Below, piece after piece: positions 12,988 to 27,300 of a stretch of DNA of 64,000 nt (the first letter of the stretch is position 1; each line of letters opens with the position of its first letter). The notes beneath the pieces were generated by a model. It saw only the letters and a program-made list of their open reading frames with translations. It did no database searches and was not told the origin of the DNA. The translations under genes were made by a program, and so were the position numbers. The stretch is from Glandiceps talaboti. Its lineage: Eukaryota; Hemichordata; Enteropneusta; Spengelidae. Location: positions 9,595,842-9,659,841 of the forward strand of contig NC_135549.1 of assembly GCF_964340395.1 (NCBI RefSeq), in the 5' to 3' direction.

Positions 12988-15335
12988 CCAAAAGGTAAAT
13001 CCTTTACACAGACAATTGGTGATTACATCTGACTCTGGGAGGGCCTTGTACAATAGAGAAAAATTAGAATAACACTTGATTCTTCTGTGTGAGTAATCAA
13101 CCAACGAAACGATAAAATTAGAAAGCACCCATCTGGAAATTCTCATCCACTTTAAAAACAATAACTTGGAATATATACTAGCACTTAAAAAAATGTTTGC
13201 TTCATGCCTTGTACATGAACTAAGCTACTGGTTCAGCTAGCCTATGATGTTGACAAATGACAACACTTCTTCATTTTTATCAATTGCAGCTCATTCAAGA
13301 AAATGATGACGTCAACACCACTTTGGTGTACTTCTGGTGACAATTCCAATAAACTGGTTATCTGGCTGATGGTGTTTAAAAGGTTCATGCGTCAAATCCC
13401 TGGTTGTTGTATTCGTGTTATCATATCAGTGGAGCTGTGACGATTAGATTCTTTTTGATCTCGGACTCTCTTTTTCTACATCTCTATAGGACAACGTATA
13501 TAAATGTTAATCCTAATTAAAACTGAGCCTAACTTTACAGACAGTTTTCAACAAACTAGTCTTCAGTCTGATGGCAGTGACCAGCTGTCATAGTATTGAA
13601 GTTTGAGGCAAATTTCTGTTTGTCTTGCGGGCGACTGTCCTGACTACACTTGTCAACTTTGCAGAGATTTGTCAGATTTGATTATCTAAAAGGAGATTTC
13701 ATTTATAGTACAGGTCACCTACATCACTGATTTAATAGTCGGGGATGTACTTTTACTGGGGTTGATTGATTAACATAGCTTTGTGGACTTTCCAACGTCT
13801 ATACTAGTCTCTGTAGAACCTTTTCATCGATTTGCCTGCCATGTCACAGATTTTGCTAAAAATCAAATTTTATTTCAGTCTCTTCTTATATAAGTCCTAT
13901 GTAATCCTTACAACTCTACTGATAAGATATACAAATGCAAGAACCTGGGACCGAATCATGGGCCTTTAAAGCAGTTGCAGCCGGACACTGTTTGTAAGAC
14001 ACTAACCGCAGACATGTTAAACAAGTGGTAGCCAGTAAACTAAATGTACTAGCAAATGCCTGTCTTGGGAGTCAGTTTAGTCTGCCGCCAGAAAGTACAA
14101 TGTTCAACTTTACAAGAAATGAGAGACGTCAGCTTAGATTAACCGACTGGTGACTGGCTGTCTCTATATGCAACTCTTAGCTGGCGTCTACCATGTACAG
14201 TTTTAAATTTCTACGTTTGATAATGACAAGAGAGTCATCTTGTTCACATTCCCAGAGAAGATGCAAGTTATAAGATATATACTAAAGGTTGTGTAGGATT
14301 AGGGGAAGAAGTAAACTGAAAAGCTACACATTATATGTGTGAATCTAAACCATATGTGATACTACAAATAGTATGTTTTTTCATGATCCCATTACCATCA
14401 CTCGAATTTATACATTCAAGACCCTGACTTTGGAATCCTACTCGTAAATTAAACTCAAATAAACCATAAATTCCATTTTGAAAGCGTTAGGTTCAAGTAT
14501 GAGATGCATTCCTTGTGACACTGAAGTGGGAAATGGTACAGACTAGTAGTCGTCGCAACTATTAACACTATGCTCTCAAAGACACATTACACATGGGTTG
14601 GAAATTTATGGATGATTACACAATGTCCCCCAACTCCACAGTTGTGTTTTCAATCATATAGAAGTAGGAGAAGTATATGATGAAATCCACTCAGATACCA
14701 ACTCACATAAAACTTAACACCTTCAGATTTGTACGTGTATACTACATGTATACGTGCAATAACACTTTTTGCTGTTGTTTCATGTGGACAGTAGAACATT
14801 TTGTAAGACTTAGTTGCCCTTCATTTTTGCCTACAGAAATTTTAACAAAAAAGCTTTAGTGAACACCCGCTTTCTCACTTCGCCAATTTACTACCCATGA
14901 AAAAAAACATTCACCTCTCAAATGCTCAATAATTCTAAAAGTTTTGAAACTGTCGACCTAAGAATTGACGGGCATCACTTGATTTTTTTCAGTTAATCAT
15001 AATTCAAATCTTCAACTTTGTAATTCCTGAAGCATCTCTGGTTCAAGTATGTGCACACATCCACTCCACAGGTGTAACAAACAACTCGGAAAGAGCTTTA
15101 CTTATCTTTCTCTCAACACATATGTACAATCTTCTGGCATTGTGACCTGAGTGTGTACAGTAACATAAGATCATCAGATACTGTCCACATTATCAGTACT
15201 TAGTGTGATGAGATCATCCCAGCTGCTTGTTGCTATGGATACAGCGATTGCATGGGTGATGTGCAATATCTTAAGCAGTTCTAAAACATTTCACACACAC
15301 ACATTAAGTGCTGTCATTACATCTACCTTACATTT

Positions 15336-15500
15336 AGTCTTGTTCCTATATGATATCGTTATGATTTACATCTCTGGTTTAGAGACCACGTTGGCATCCA
15401 CACTATCGGTACAATACGCTAGTCCCTATATGGTATGATTACAATTTACATCTCTGGTTTAGAGACCATGTTGGCATCCAGACTACCCATACATTAAAAA
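15336..15500. repeat. Tandem pair of a dispersed repeat of about 81 bp
   Basis: Two adjacent copies share cctatatgatatcgtta/cctatatggtatgatta, then atttacatctctggtttaga, gaccacgttggcatcca or its variant, and a closing cactatc/gactacc block. A third copy lies at 30152-30240, so the unit is dispersed as well as tandem. Confidence 0.75.
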
Positions 15501-18500
15501 GGACGGTCTAACACTGAAAGAATACAATAAACATCTTGCATCACATTCTAAATCCAAAATTGCAAGACGAATAAAGAAGTTTTTGTTGAAGTTTCTCTAC
15601 CTTGATTTTGGCATTACTTGAAAATTTAAACATGTTTGCATGTATTTTAATTTTCTTCTTCTAATTTTTCTTCCATGGATAAAACAAATGTAAACATTGC
15701 TATTTCAGTGTTCATATGAAAGTTCATCTGTGCTGGTAAAAACTGTTAAGGTAAAACATCTGGCCTAAACAATTGGCAGAAAATAAATACCTGAAATTTC
15801 CGACTATACACGTCAGTCTTTGTCAATAGATTGACCCCTCTTTACAAGACGTGACCTTATGGACAAATGAGCCTAATAGTGGGTCAAAGATGCCTGGAAG
15901 TTTGTATCAACCTCTGTTTATGTTTAAGGATGTTTTGTACTCCAAATGTATAAATGACTTCTTTCACTCCCTGTTCAAAATTTTTGGTTCCGCTGGCAAA
16001 AATACTCACTTTGTTGGTAACAACTGAGTGTTGAAGCAATTCAATATGGGGCTTCACGGACATCTCTGCTCCTGGGATTTTTTTAGTGATCTTTGAGTCC
16101 ATGCTATCCTTTTACAGATGTAATGATAAGATACATGAAATGCATTTTAGACATTCCACTAAAAAATTTGTCCTTCTTTGTGTATTTCAAATTTATTATC
16201 TTATAACACTTAAAGCATCCGGAATGGCAAGAAATAACAAAGAGCAACAGTGTCACCTTCATATCAGCCTTGATTTCATGTAGTCACTGACCTAAAGAGA
16301 CAGGCTTGGACAGGCACTGTCAAACATTCACTTGTTCTGCTTCCTAAACATTCTGACATTGAGGTGTGCTAGCGATGACTCAGTGTATACTATATACCAT
16401 TAGTACAGTATGTACTATGTAGGTAAAGCTGCCATGAGATCTCCAGGTATTTTATGAAGTTAACCCAAAGGTCATGGTACAAGGCAAAGCTATATGCAAA
16501 TTTTACCTGACACCCCCCCCCCCCCATATGTTACCAGGATTCCCACACCTCAGCAAACACACATAACCTAAGAGAAGAATTCCAGTTCAAACTTACTGTT
16601 TAACAACAGATTATTGCATAACTTCAATGACTGATACACAATCTTTACACTTACTAGCCCTAACCCTCAAGAATATCCAGATGGTATATGCATAAAATAA
16701 TGTTTGATATAATCATAGCTACACTTATACGAGTTGTATTCAACCAGGGATATCAAACACTAAAGCTACTGTTTGTAACCACAGGAAGTTTTTGATATCA
16801 CTATCAATTGTTGATCCTCAAAGGAGAAAACATACACGTATGGGACTCTAGTAATCCATTACCAACATGACTGAACTTACCAAGTTTCTATACTATGACA
16901 CCCATACAATAGATCCCTTGTATGATCCACCCCTGTATCTATAAACATTTCAATGTTGTCAGCATACATCTAGCCCCCAATCGTTGTTCAGTTTATTTTT
17001 TCTCTAATGTAAACTGGAAATAAAATGCCGTCTTGCTGAAAAATAAAACTTTTTAATCATTTGATAACATTGGATCATGTTACATATAAGGTAGCCGTTC
17101 CTAATTCGGTTAATTCAATTTTCATTTGGGACATGCATTCATTCATGATATTTCTTGGGGTTTGGTAACCCTGAATACAAAAAGAGGGAAACCTGAGGTT
17201 ATACTGGCATGAATGACCTTGTCTATATACATAATGTATCATAATTCTGTTTGGAAACCTTTATAAGTTTTACCTACATACTGCTCTTCACAAAATCACT
17301 ACCATTTAATTTATAATTTCAAATAATTACCATTGTGGCCAATTTCATACAAATATGAAATATATAATTGTACATTCCTCATACTGGATTTGCTTACAAA
17401 TATAGGAGCTGTATGGTTAAAGACTGGTATAAGCATATTGGTTTTGTAGACTTGACACAGTATAGCGAATCGTGGTATACTCTATAAGTTATACATACAA
17501 GCAGATCGGCATTGATCATCATTGGATTCAAAGTTGACGGTGTCCATCCATGATCAAGAAATGAATGACCTACGTGATAATGCCACTACCCAAAATTGAC
17601 AACCAAACATTGTTCAATGAATACCAATATCCACATGGTAACCAACTTTTTAAAAAATATTTTAAAATCACTTAATGTCAGAGATTTAATATCAAAGTAC
17701 ATGTATTAAGTTGGGTGAATGACTCATTAGTCAAATTATCATGACCACAATTGAATGCACTGTGCACATTTTTGAAAGCTATTAAAACGTACCAAAGCTT
17801 TGGATACATCATGAACAAAGTACTAAATTAGGTACATGAAACACCCTAGTAACACTTTGACATGCAGAATACTAGAGCACACCTGGTCTACACTGACACC
17901 AAGTTTAGCCCTGATACTTGGCTGGTATCAGACACAACAAACTAACTGTTTTAGTGAATGGCAGTTTCAAGCCAGACAGTTTGTGGCCTACCACCAACTT
18001 TGACAATTAATTTTCTTATGTTTCATTTCAATTGTGTTTTCTTTGGAATAGAAAGCTTTTATAGATCATTGATGAATGCTAGGAATGTTACGACATAGTC
18101 ACAAGTCACTGGGGTACTTGTAGTATTGTATTAAGTGAGTGACACATTGCTTTTTTGCCTAAGTATTTCTGCCTTGATAAAGTACTAAGTAGTCAAAATA
18201 GCCACATAGGAAAACAATTATCACCAACTTGGGGATCCCAATCACAGTATGACCTCATCGTTGATAATGAAGATTTACATAATGATGTGACAAAATCTAT
18301 ACTTTAAAGATAAAAAATTCCATCTACGTCCTTCCTACACCAATTGACACTTTCTAATGGAAAAACATTACAGACCTCACAAAAAAGTTGTACAATCTAT
18401 AGGGAACCATTTAGATCCTATTAGTGAAATGTCAAAACGTCAAGATAGAAATTGGTGAGTGAAATCTTTCCATTTATGGACTAAACTATGTTTAGTTTGT

Positions 18501-20234
18501 TTCTTAGATGCTTAGTGACATCAGTAAAGTGACAAAGAACATATCATTCAACAAGGGCATAAACAAGGTACACAATGTAGTACATTAATGGATGATAACA
18601 GTAGCTGAGAATGACTTAGGGGTATGACCTCATGACCTCTGACCTTACTATTACCTGAGACCACCTGTGGGGAGTAAATTACAGATTGATTCACTAATGG
18701 CACTCCTCAAGGCAGGGCATCAACAGCAGCATTTGATAAGAAGGTGATGAGGAGACAACTAGGAAACTAACAGATAATTAACACCTACCAAGGAGATTAT
18801 TACCATTATAGTCCCATATTTCACAATTTGTCTTGGTATTTCAAAATAAATATTGGCACTGTCAGCTAGTGGTATATACAGTCAAGCCAAACACAGGCAG
18901 TATGATGTCAGGGCATAAGACTATAAGTTAACTTACATGGTCAATGTTTCTTGTTGAATGTTACAGGCTAACACAAAATTCCCTGTTCTATTTGGAGACA
19001 TATGTTAGATTAGAATTTCAGCAATTTACAACTGGTGCCAGGAGAGAAATAATTTATTCATATACTGTACTCCAAACAATAACTTTACATGCTTTTGACG
19101 TTCAATTTCTGACTATTTTCAGCGTAATAAAAGACAGCATCAGAGTAGTCACCAACACAATGTCTGATTTCTACTAATTTGAGACACAGAGTATACTCTT
19201 TCAGATCTTCACGTGAATTGAATGAATCTAACCAACATGAATGCAGGTATTCCTAGGACTTAGCTCATTCCAGCATTACAATGGCCCTACATTTCATGAT
19301 ATGTTATATAAGTCATTTTTTTCAGCATCAAGAATGGATGGCCCATTAAAAACAATTACACTGCAGAACACTTGTACTGGCAAGTCCCTAGGTAACCATT
19401 AAGGACATGACTCTAGTTTGAATACAGGACAATGCAGGTCCATTCCAGCCATGGTATATCTCTCACATGAATGTTACACTGTACATATAAATTTCAAAGA
19501 CAAGTCCCTTGATATACCCCATTCAAAATAAAACACACATCTGGATTTCTGTTTCTATAGGACTAGTTGCTATGCATCCCAGAAACAAGTTAAATGCATA
19601 CTGCACTCACATTCTGAATCATTTAGTCATGTTTTTACTACCGAGACAGACCAGACTATCTTCTGAATTGTTTAGCATTGTGTTTACTCTTGAGACAAAG
19701 TGGACATGAACTCTATATAACTTCTAATGCCAACATAGTCCCCCCCCCCAAAAGAAATAGCTTGGAACTGCCATAATTTGAATCTACCTGAGGAAACTGT
19801 CCGGTTGAGAAACAGTATGCTGGTATGATTATGATGTATTTGGTCATAAATATAGTCCTACTGTGATTATAAAGGAGGAAATAATGGCCTGAGGAGAACA
19901 ATTTTGTTTATGAAGTTGGCACCTGGCAATGAAATGGGGTGTACGTGGACAATTCTTATAAAAGTTACTATAAGTTATATAGTATAAGTACACTTTTGCT
20001 AACAATCTCACAGGAAAAATCTAACACATAAACATTGTAATCTGTCTAGTGTTCTGTTACATATGAGTTGAAAACTAAAGTGACTTCTTTTATAGCAATT
20101 ATGCCATGAAATCCAAACTACAACCCTGACCTTACACAGCCACACCAATGTGTTTCTCATAAAATTAAGAAAAACACAATTAAAAGCCTGCTATCCATGC
20201 ATTTCTGCAGATCATGTATGGTTGAAATGATAAA

Positions 20235-20835
20235 TACCATGGCAACGCTGCAAGAGAGAAGCTGTGCACATGGGTTCAAGTTCAGGCAGACTAGTAGAAA
20301 CCCTTTTAACAGATGATTTATTTGTATCTAAGACTACACAAACATTGCAAAAAGAGAACAGCTGTATTTTCCATGACTCAGACATTTTAGTGGACTACAT
20401 CAACACTGCCAAAGAGAAAAGGTGTGCATACTGCAAAAGGTTCCAGTGCAGATGCATTTTTAGACACAGATACATGTAACGTATGCAGGCATTTTCACAA
20501 AACACCAAGGCACCACACTAAGAGAGAGGAAATCTGCATCTTATGTATCAGACAGTTTTCGCAAAGATAATGGCAAGACTGTGATGGAGAAGCTGTCCAC
20601 AATACAAACATTCAAATTCAGTCACATTTTGGGGAACAGAATCATCGACTTGTACATCACAGACATTTTAGCAAAGACTATATTATCGCAGCACTGCAAG
20701 AGAGAAGCTACTATGTGTATGTTAAAAAGCAAGAGGTTCAAGTTCAGTTACACTTTTTAGAAACAGATGACTTACATATTTCAGACATTTCAAGCAAAGA
20801 CTAGTAATGTATGTAAGCTTGGCAGTGTTTATCAA
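20235..20835. repeat. Degenerate tandem array, units roughly 110-170 bp
   Basis: Recurring blocks, in order, are ctgcaagagagaagct, gttcaagttcag, agaaacagatga or variants, and cagacattttagcaaagact or variants. The last block appears near 20380, 20549, 20661 and 20785. Short open frames across it are repeat translations. Confidence 0.65.
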
Positions 20836-21864
20836 AGCTGGCATAGTGGGAGGTCTGGTACCTATGGGATTAGGAGTGAAGTCACTGTGTCACTGCATAT
20901 GCTCCATTATAATAATGCTTGCAGAGACAAAACCATAAAACAACAAATCCCCCCATTTGAGTAGGAGGTCCTCTTTTTCTCCACAAGCAAATTTAAATTG
21001 GTGGATAAATTGCTCAAAACCTCAAGGCAAGTTATCTAGATCCCAATTCAGTTGCTATTGTGGTGATTAAATGTTCACCGGGAGGGGACACAGTTACAGA
21101 TTTTTAAAAAAAGAAAACACAACTGGCAAACAAAAGGAAGTTGTCGGGGATGACAATTGGAATGTCTACTGCCAGCCCATATTATTGTCTTTTTAAACAG
21201 CTTTAAGTATGAATCAAATAGTTGACAGGTTAAGAGAAAATTACTCACTCTCAGAAAGATTATATAGATACAATTAATATGAACAGATCAATAGATATCT
21301 GATCATATCTTCTATTGCTTTACATTGAAGGGGTCACAGATTTGTACAATTGGTCAGAAATCTTAGACATCCCTTTATCATGCAGACTTCTAGTCAAGTA
21401 AAAAAAATACTAATGCCACTTTCTTATGTCTGTCAAGTTTCCTATCCTTTTTTAGAGTTTTCATGTCTTTTGTCGTAGATAGCTTTTACATGTTATGCAT
21501 CTTCCATTGATAAATAACAGTCATCTCAACTATTTGAAGAAACTGACAAGATTTCAGTTCAATGTTCTTGGGAAGTAATAAGTAGCATCTTCTTAATTCA
21601 ACCCCAAACTCCTAATTATTACATGATAAAATATAGCAATTTATTACAGCATTGATGTCCTTCACTCCTGTCATGGAGATCCTCCTCTTCAATGCAGTTG
21701 GAAGTACAATATGCTAACTAAGTACACTGCCTTCAGAATTATATTGTTGTTGAATACAACAATATCAGGACACCCACGGTTCTTTCACACCTTTGATTCT
21801 GTCTCATGTTGATACCCAGTAAGGGGCCTGCCAACATCTTTTACAAAATGACCATACTGATCCT

Positions 21865-22135
21865 ACATCTCCAGAGTCAAACTCAGTGTGTCACCATTGT
21901 TTCTAATCCCTGACTGAAGAGCTGTAGAGTCTGTGGTCTGCGTCGATTTATCCGACCCACACCTGTAGTCCAAGTCAGTGCGTCATTGTTTTTTGTTTGA
22001 TAATATGCTGGACTGTGAAGGGCTACACATAAGGGAGTGTGGTCTATGCTAATTTATTCAACTTACACCTTCTACATTCAAACTGTGTTGTCATTGTTCC
22101 TTCCTTTTGGGACTGTGGTCTGTCTCTATTCACCT
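21865..22135. repeat. Degenerate tandem array, about three units
   Basis: The anchor ctgtggtctg or gtgtggtcta recurs at about 21931, 22037 and 22112. Each is associated with a block resembling gtcaaactcagtgtgtcatt followed by gtttctt-like sequence. Unit lengths are irregular, about 75-106 bp. Confidence 0.6.
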
Positions 22136-23689
22136 GGTTCCCATACACTTTCATACTGGGGTTGTTACCTCAAATGGTGGAATTATGTAGCGACCATACA
22201 ATTCAGATCACATACTTTCCTGTCTATGGGCTATGTCAGGAAAGAATTGACAGGGCCGAAAATGTTCCAATAAGTTCATAGAGTTCAGTGGAACACTGAT
22301 GAACATGCAGTGACAATATACTGCAAGGTACATTTATGCAGATGAGAATGACTAAGGCACATTTCTGATAACTGAAATGTATAAATCAAATGTAAAATAC
22401 TAAATTAGTCAGTAAAGGACTCCCCTACAAGTCAACAATTTATGAACATACTATGTAAGATAACACACCCAGCTATACCCATTGCCTGTTGAATTCTGTT
22501 GTAGAGAATTTTTGGTTTTTCTTTTACAATAAATTTCACCATATAATCTGCAAGTGACAGTTGCCAACATAAGTTATATTGGGTGACCAACTGGCATTAG
22601 CCTCTGAGTAACATGCATACATTACATACTAGAATTACAAGATGAGTCATAAATTTCACCATTTAAGGTTAACTAAACAAACATTTGATGGTTTCTTCCC
22701 AGGAAAATTAAGGATACACATCCTGAAAGTTTTTCACAAGGTCCTTGTAATTCTTCCTTGGGGAGTTTCTCACCAGGTTTTTTCTGGCCCAGACATGCTT
22801 TCAGCACAATACCAAGCATACTAAATCAACAGTAGTTTACAACATAGGTTGGCAACAATAAGCAGCTGCCTTGGATGTCATCGAGTCTCACACATTTGAC
22901 TTTGCAAACTCACAAAATACCAAATTGATGAGGACTTTACAACACTACAACAACTAAGAATTGAGTGTCTGCTTCCATTCAATGTCCATACATTTAAACA
23001 AACAATATTTTAATTATTACTTGTTTAGAGTATCCTTTCCACAATTTCAACAAATTATTTCTCTATACATCACTAAATATGGCCATAGAGCTTTGAGAAA
23101 TATTACATCTGGATCATTTGTGATGAGTGTGAGAATTTGAAAGGTAGAAGATTTGCAAATATTTACATTGATGATTCGGGTGGGTTGTTTGATGAGTGCC
23201 ATTACCAGTGTAATATCAGTCTTACGACGTAATGTGTTAAAGTATGAAGATCATCACAGAGACAGTCATTTATTATAGTTTTACAATTTGATGTGTTTAA
23301 AGCATCAACACATCCCCCCCCCCCCCCCATGATCTATTTCATCATAGAGAGAGTTATATATCATTTTGAAACTGTAACCAAGTCCGACAGGATATACAAA
23401 CTGTGGATATATAATCTAAGCTATTATCAGTTCTTTCAGTTGTGGCTAAGCTCAATCTGTTCATTTGTTCTTTAGTGGGATATGTATGTACTGTACTGTG
23501 ACGGGATACCCTAAATAGCAAAACAATACACTATACACTGGTTGTGAACCAGCTCACCCAGGGAGCTAAGAAAACTAGAAATGAAAGTGTGTCCTATGTC
23601 TGTCAATGGATAACAGTAGAAGTTTCGACTACCGTATTCCCAAAAGTGGAAATTATACTTCCTGTCAACCTATCTTTCCGTGATCATAC

Positions 23690-24345
23690 TAACTGCCTTG
23701 GGTATTGGCATTAGAACAAATCATATTCATTTCAGATTTTGATGTCTGCAATGGTACGAATGGAGGAAAATATGCTACTCTCGAAATTCTATCCGTCTCT
23801 CCTACTTCTGTAACTAGTGCATTGTTTGGGTAAATGGCATTAGGAAAAATCACATCACTTCCAGATTTTTGAATGCTATTGGGGCATTAAACAGCACATA
23901 CACACAATGGAAGTAAATGGAGTACTCCTCAAAGCCTTCAAATTCTTTCTGTACAATCAACATGCTCCTCTGTAAACTTAGTGTGTTAGTTGGTATTGGC
24001 AGTAAAATAAATCACATACTTTTTTGGGGGATTTTTAAGTCTGCAAATGTGGCATCAAACAGTACAGTATAGTATATAGTACACACATGCTGGAAGTAAA
24101 TACAGAACTACAGACATTCTGTCTGTATAACCTACATTTGCTTCTGTAAATAACGCATTGCTTATAAATTCATAACAGACAAATTACATTAATTTCATAC
24201 TTTTTAAGTCTGCTACTGTGACATCAAAAGATGGAAGAATTGAGTACATGTACATCTTTTATGAAATCCTATTTGTCTACCCTATATCAGTTATCTAGGA
24301 CATTACAACCATCAAGGGCACATATGCCTGAAAGAATCACATTTA
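23690..24345. repeat. Degenerate tandem array, four to five units of about 130-170 bp
   Basis: The block ttggcattagaacaaatcac or a variant recurs near 23706, 23834, 23994, 24166 and 24327. It is followed by atttcagatttttgaagtct-like sequence and, in the inner units, by gtggcatcaaacagtaca. The units have diverged considerably. Confidence 0.65.
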
Positions 24346-27300
24346 TTGAGCAGGAGTTAGCAACGTGTTGTATCCAGAGGCACAGCTAGCATACATGCAG
24401 AGAGATAGATAGTTTTGTACTGTAGACTAAACAAACTGTTGGCAATGAATTGTAGCCAGGTGAATACACCATGATTCTGACTTGATGTCATGTCCCACCC
24501 AGTATCAAGGTAAAATCTGACAGCTTTCATATACAATACCAGCATGTCTGTTTGCTTTGGCAATTAAAACTATGTTAGTTGAATGTGCCACATTTTTATG
24601 TAGACTTTTGTCTTCTTTTTGTTGGCTTCTCTAATACTCAAGATTTCAATGTGTTATGTTTGAGGGCATTTAATTAATTCATTCTACAGAACTTTTAATA
24701 CTTACCCTTGGTTTGCTTTTAAAAAGTTTGTATTTGATGTTTGAAGACATCAAGGTCTGATCTTAAAGAAGTTTTTACCACATTTCAAGGACGACACAAA
24801 AAACCAATAGTGCAGCAAACCCTTAATGATATTCAGACAGGTAGACGGATGGCGTGTTAGGTTACAGCGACTGTAAAATGAGAGAAATACTCGGGCCAAC
24901 TCCATTCTTGTAAGTGATGACTTAAGCTAAATGACACAGAAATGAACTTGTTTGACATACCACCTCAACCTTGTTAATCTTGTCAATAAACCACTTTGGT
25001 CATGTTTCTGCACTGTCAAACACTCAAGCATTTTTGTTCATGTGAGAAAGTCATACCCAAACATAACTGGTAGCAACTGCCCTTCAACCACCCTGTCACC
25101 CCCCCCCCCCCCTCCCCCGATGCCACTGAGATGGTGAAATTATAAAGGTGCCACCCTCCGTCAGTTTTCAAGTACCTGTGGTTCCTTTCAATCTCAACAC
25201 AACTTGACATGCACTAGACTGGAAACCACATTTCTCTTTATGATCTGAAAAAAACACTGAATGATGTCATAGTTATGCAAATGAGTGGAGAATGACAACT
25301 AGTTGTACAATGGATGTTAGTATTACCAATATCAACACAAACTTTATCAGAAGAGAAGTATCCAGCAACCATTTAATATTTGGGAATGAAAATATATTTC
25401 TCACTTAAGATGTATAGAAATATGCTGTAGAGCATTACTTTGTTGTCAAAAGACGGAAAAATGTCTTCAATTCTTTCGAAATGTTTTACATTGTACTTTC
25501 TTGTTTATAGAGGCCTAAAACTGTGTCAACAGTTTATTACAAAAGATGTTATACACTATAACTGTCTTGTCTCCAAATGGAAAATATCCTAAATTCACAT
25601 GAGATAGGAAAGACCCCATATACCATACTCTTTATCCGACAGGTGGAAACTTGTCCAAGTACACAATAGCATTGAATACACATTGGTAATGTATCTAAAA
25701 ATAGTAACAAGCTGACATTGACTGATCAACACTATTGAAATACAAAGATAGTATTTGTACTTCAATAGGCCAATGTGAGATCAAATATTTCATAAATGTA
25801 ATGTTTTTGTTAGGCCTAATAAGTAGGTAAAACCTGACTTCCCCCATATGGTTTGCTTGAATGAACATCAAAATATGTACAATGTTAACAGCAAAACTTT
25901 TGAGTCACCAATTTTCTACTCTGACACTTGGTTTCTTCAACTTTTTGCCAAAAGTCTAACATATGTTGACTTACTGTGCAGTCACAGGGTGTGGAAACTT
26001 GCTATTAAGTTGATAACAATTACATTTATCATTGACTTTACCGTACAATGCAGGTTCCCCTTTTTCACATTTAAATTTCCATCTTCTTCCAACATTTGCC
26101 TTTAAATTTTTGCAATTAATCAGCTGCACAGAAAATAACTTATTCCTATCATAGTGAGATATCAAGTGTCATAGATCTATAGGTTTATCCATTTATAGTA
26201 ACACTTTATTTAGAATTGTTATATATAAATACATCATAAATATGTCATTTACTGTTCTAATTTCATTAATTGGTTCACATCATGTTATCTATTCTTAGTA
26301 TCCATATATGTAGATATACAGGAGGGGGGGGGGGTCAGTTTTCTGAAGCCTTGTTGAATTTTTCACCTATCAATCTTTTTGTCTAACATTGTAAATAAGT
26401 AAAATGCTCTCCCAAATAATGATAACATGGGGAGATAAACTTCCGAGTCTTTATAAAGATCTTCATGCATCCACATCAGTGTTCCCATCTACTCTACACA
26501 CCAGACAGGAATTCCGGCTAAAACTTATCAAATCATTTATTTCTTTAGCCATCATGCATATCTTTGATTTTTGTTTTTCTTTATCTTAGAGTGATAACCT
26601 TTGGCCAAATGAGCTAAAATAGGTGTGCATAAAGGTAGCGATTAATCTTAATTATTCGGCAGTTTGTTTGTTTACCTAGTTCAACTGCAGTGTATCTCCT
26701 AGTTAATCCAGAGCAAGGCATTCTAAACAAATAGTGTATTACGATTATTTATCTTGATGCTCAATTAACCCATCCACAACAAGATTGGAACTCACTCATT
26801 ACTTAACATATCTCTCTAGTGGTATTATAGGTTGTGGCTACTGGACTCAGCTTTTCACTCTCTTACCCACTGTATAAACCCAATTTCAACTCCAAACAAA
26901 ATATCCCATGTCCAGCCCAATCTCATGATGAAATCCCCTCAAGACTTGACTACCAACCAAACTACAAACATACATACATGAAGTTATTGCCAGAAGTGGA
27001 TTCGTTTTGAATGCTACATTCCTAAAAGAAATTTAAACTTGCAACTCTGAAATGTATAATTCAAAGTGGGCCGGATGGGGAGAGAGCTGATGTATTGCTT
27101 CTATCTGAACTAGGCCAGGGAGCTAGGAAGCTTTCAGTCATTTGGAATAATCTAAACGACTATAGAGACTCTATTTGCAAGACAGAAAACGTGTGAATAG
27201 CTTGTAACAGTGAACAATTACCCATTTTGTTTGTAGTTTTCTAAGGGTACTACTCAGAAATTGTAACAGAATAGGGAGAGTGTATAACTGATCCCGAACA

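Noticed and set aside
20265-20285. A tRNA or tRNA-derived SINE, from ggttcaagttc resembling a B box (also near 20729 and 31550)
   Set aside because: No matching A box or cloverleaf arms could be seen, and the motif lies within other repeats.
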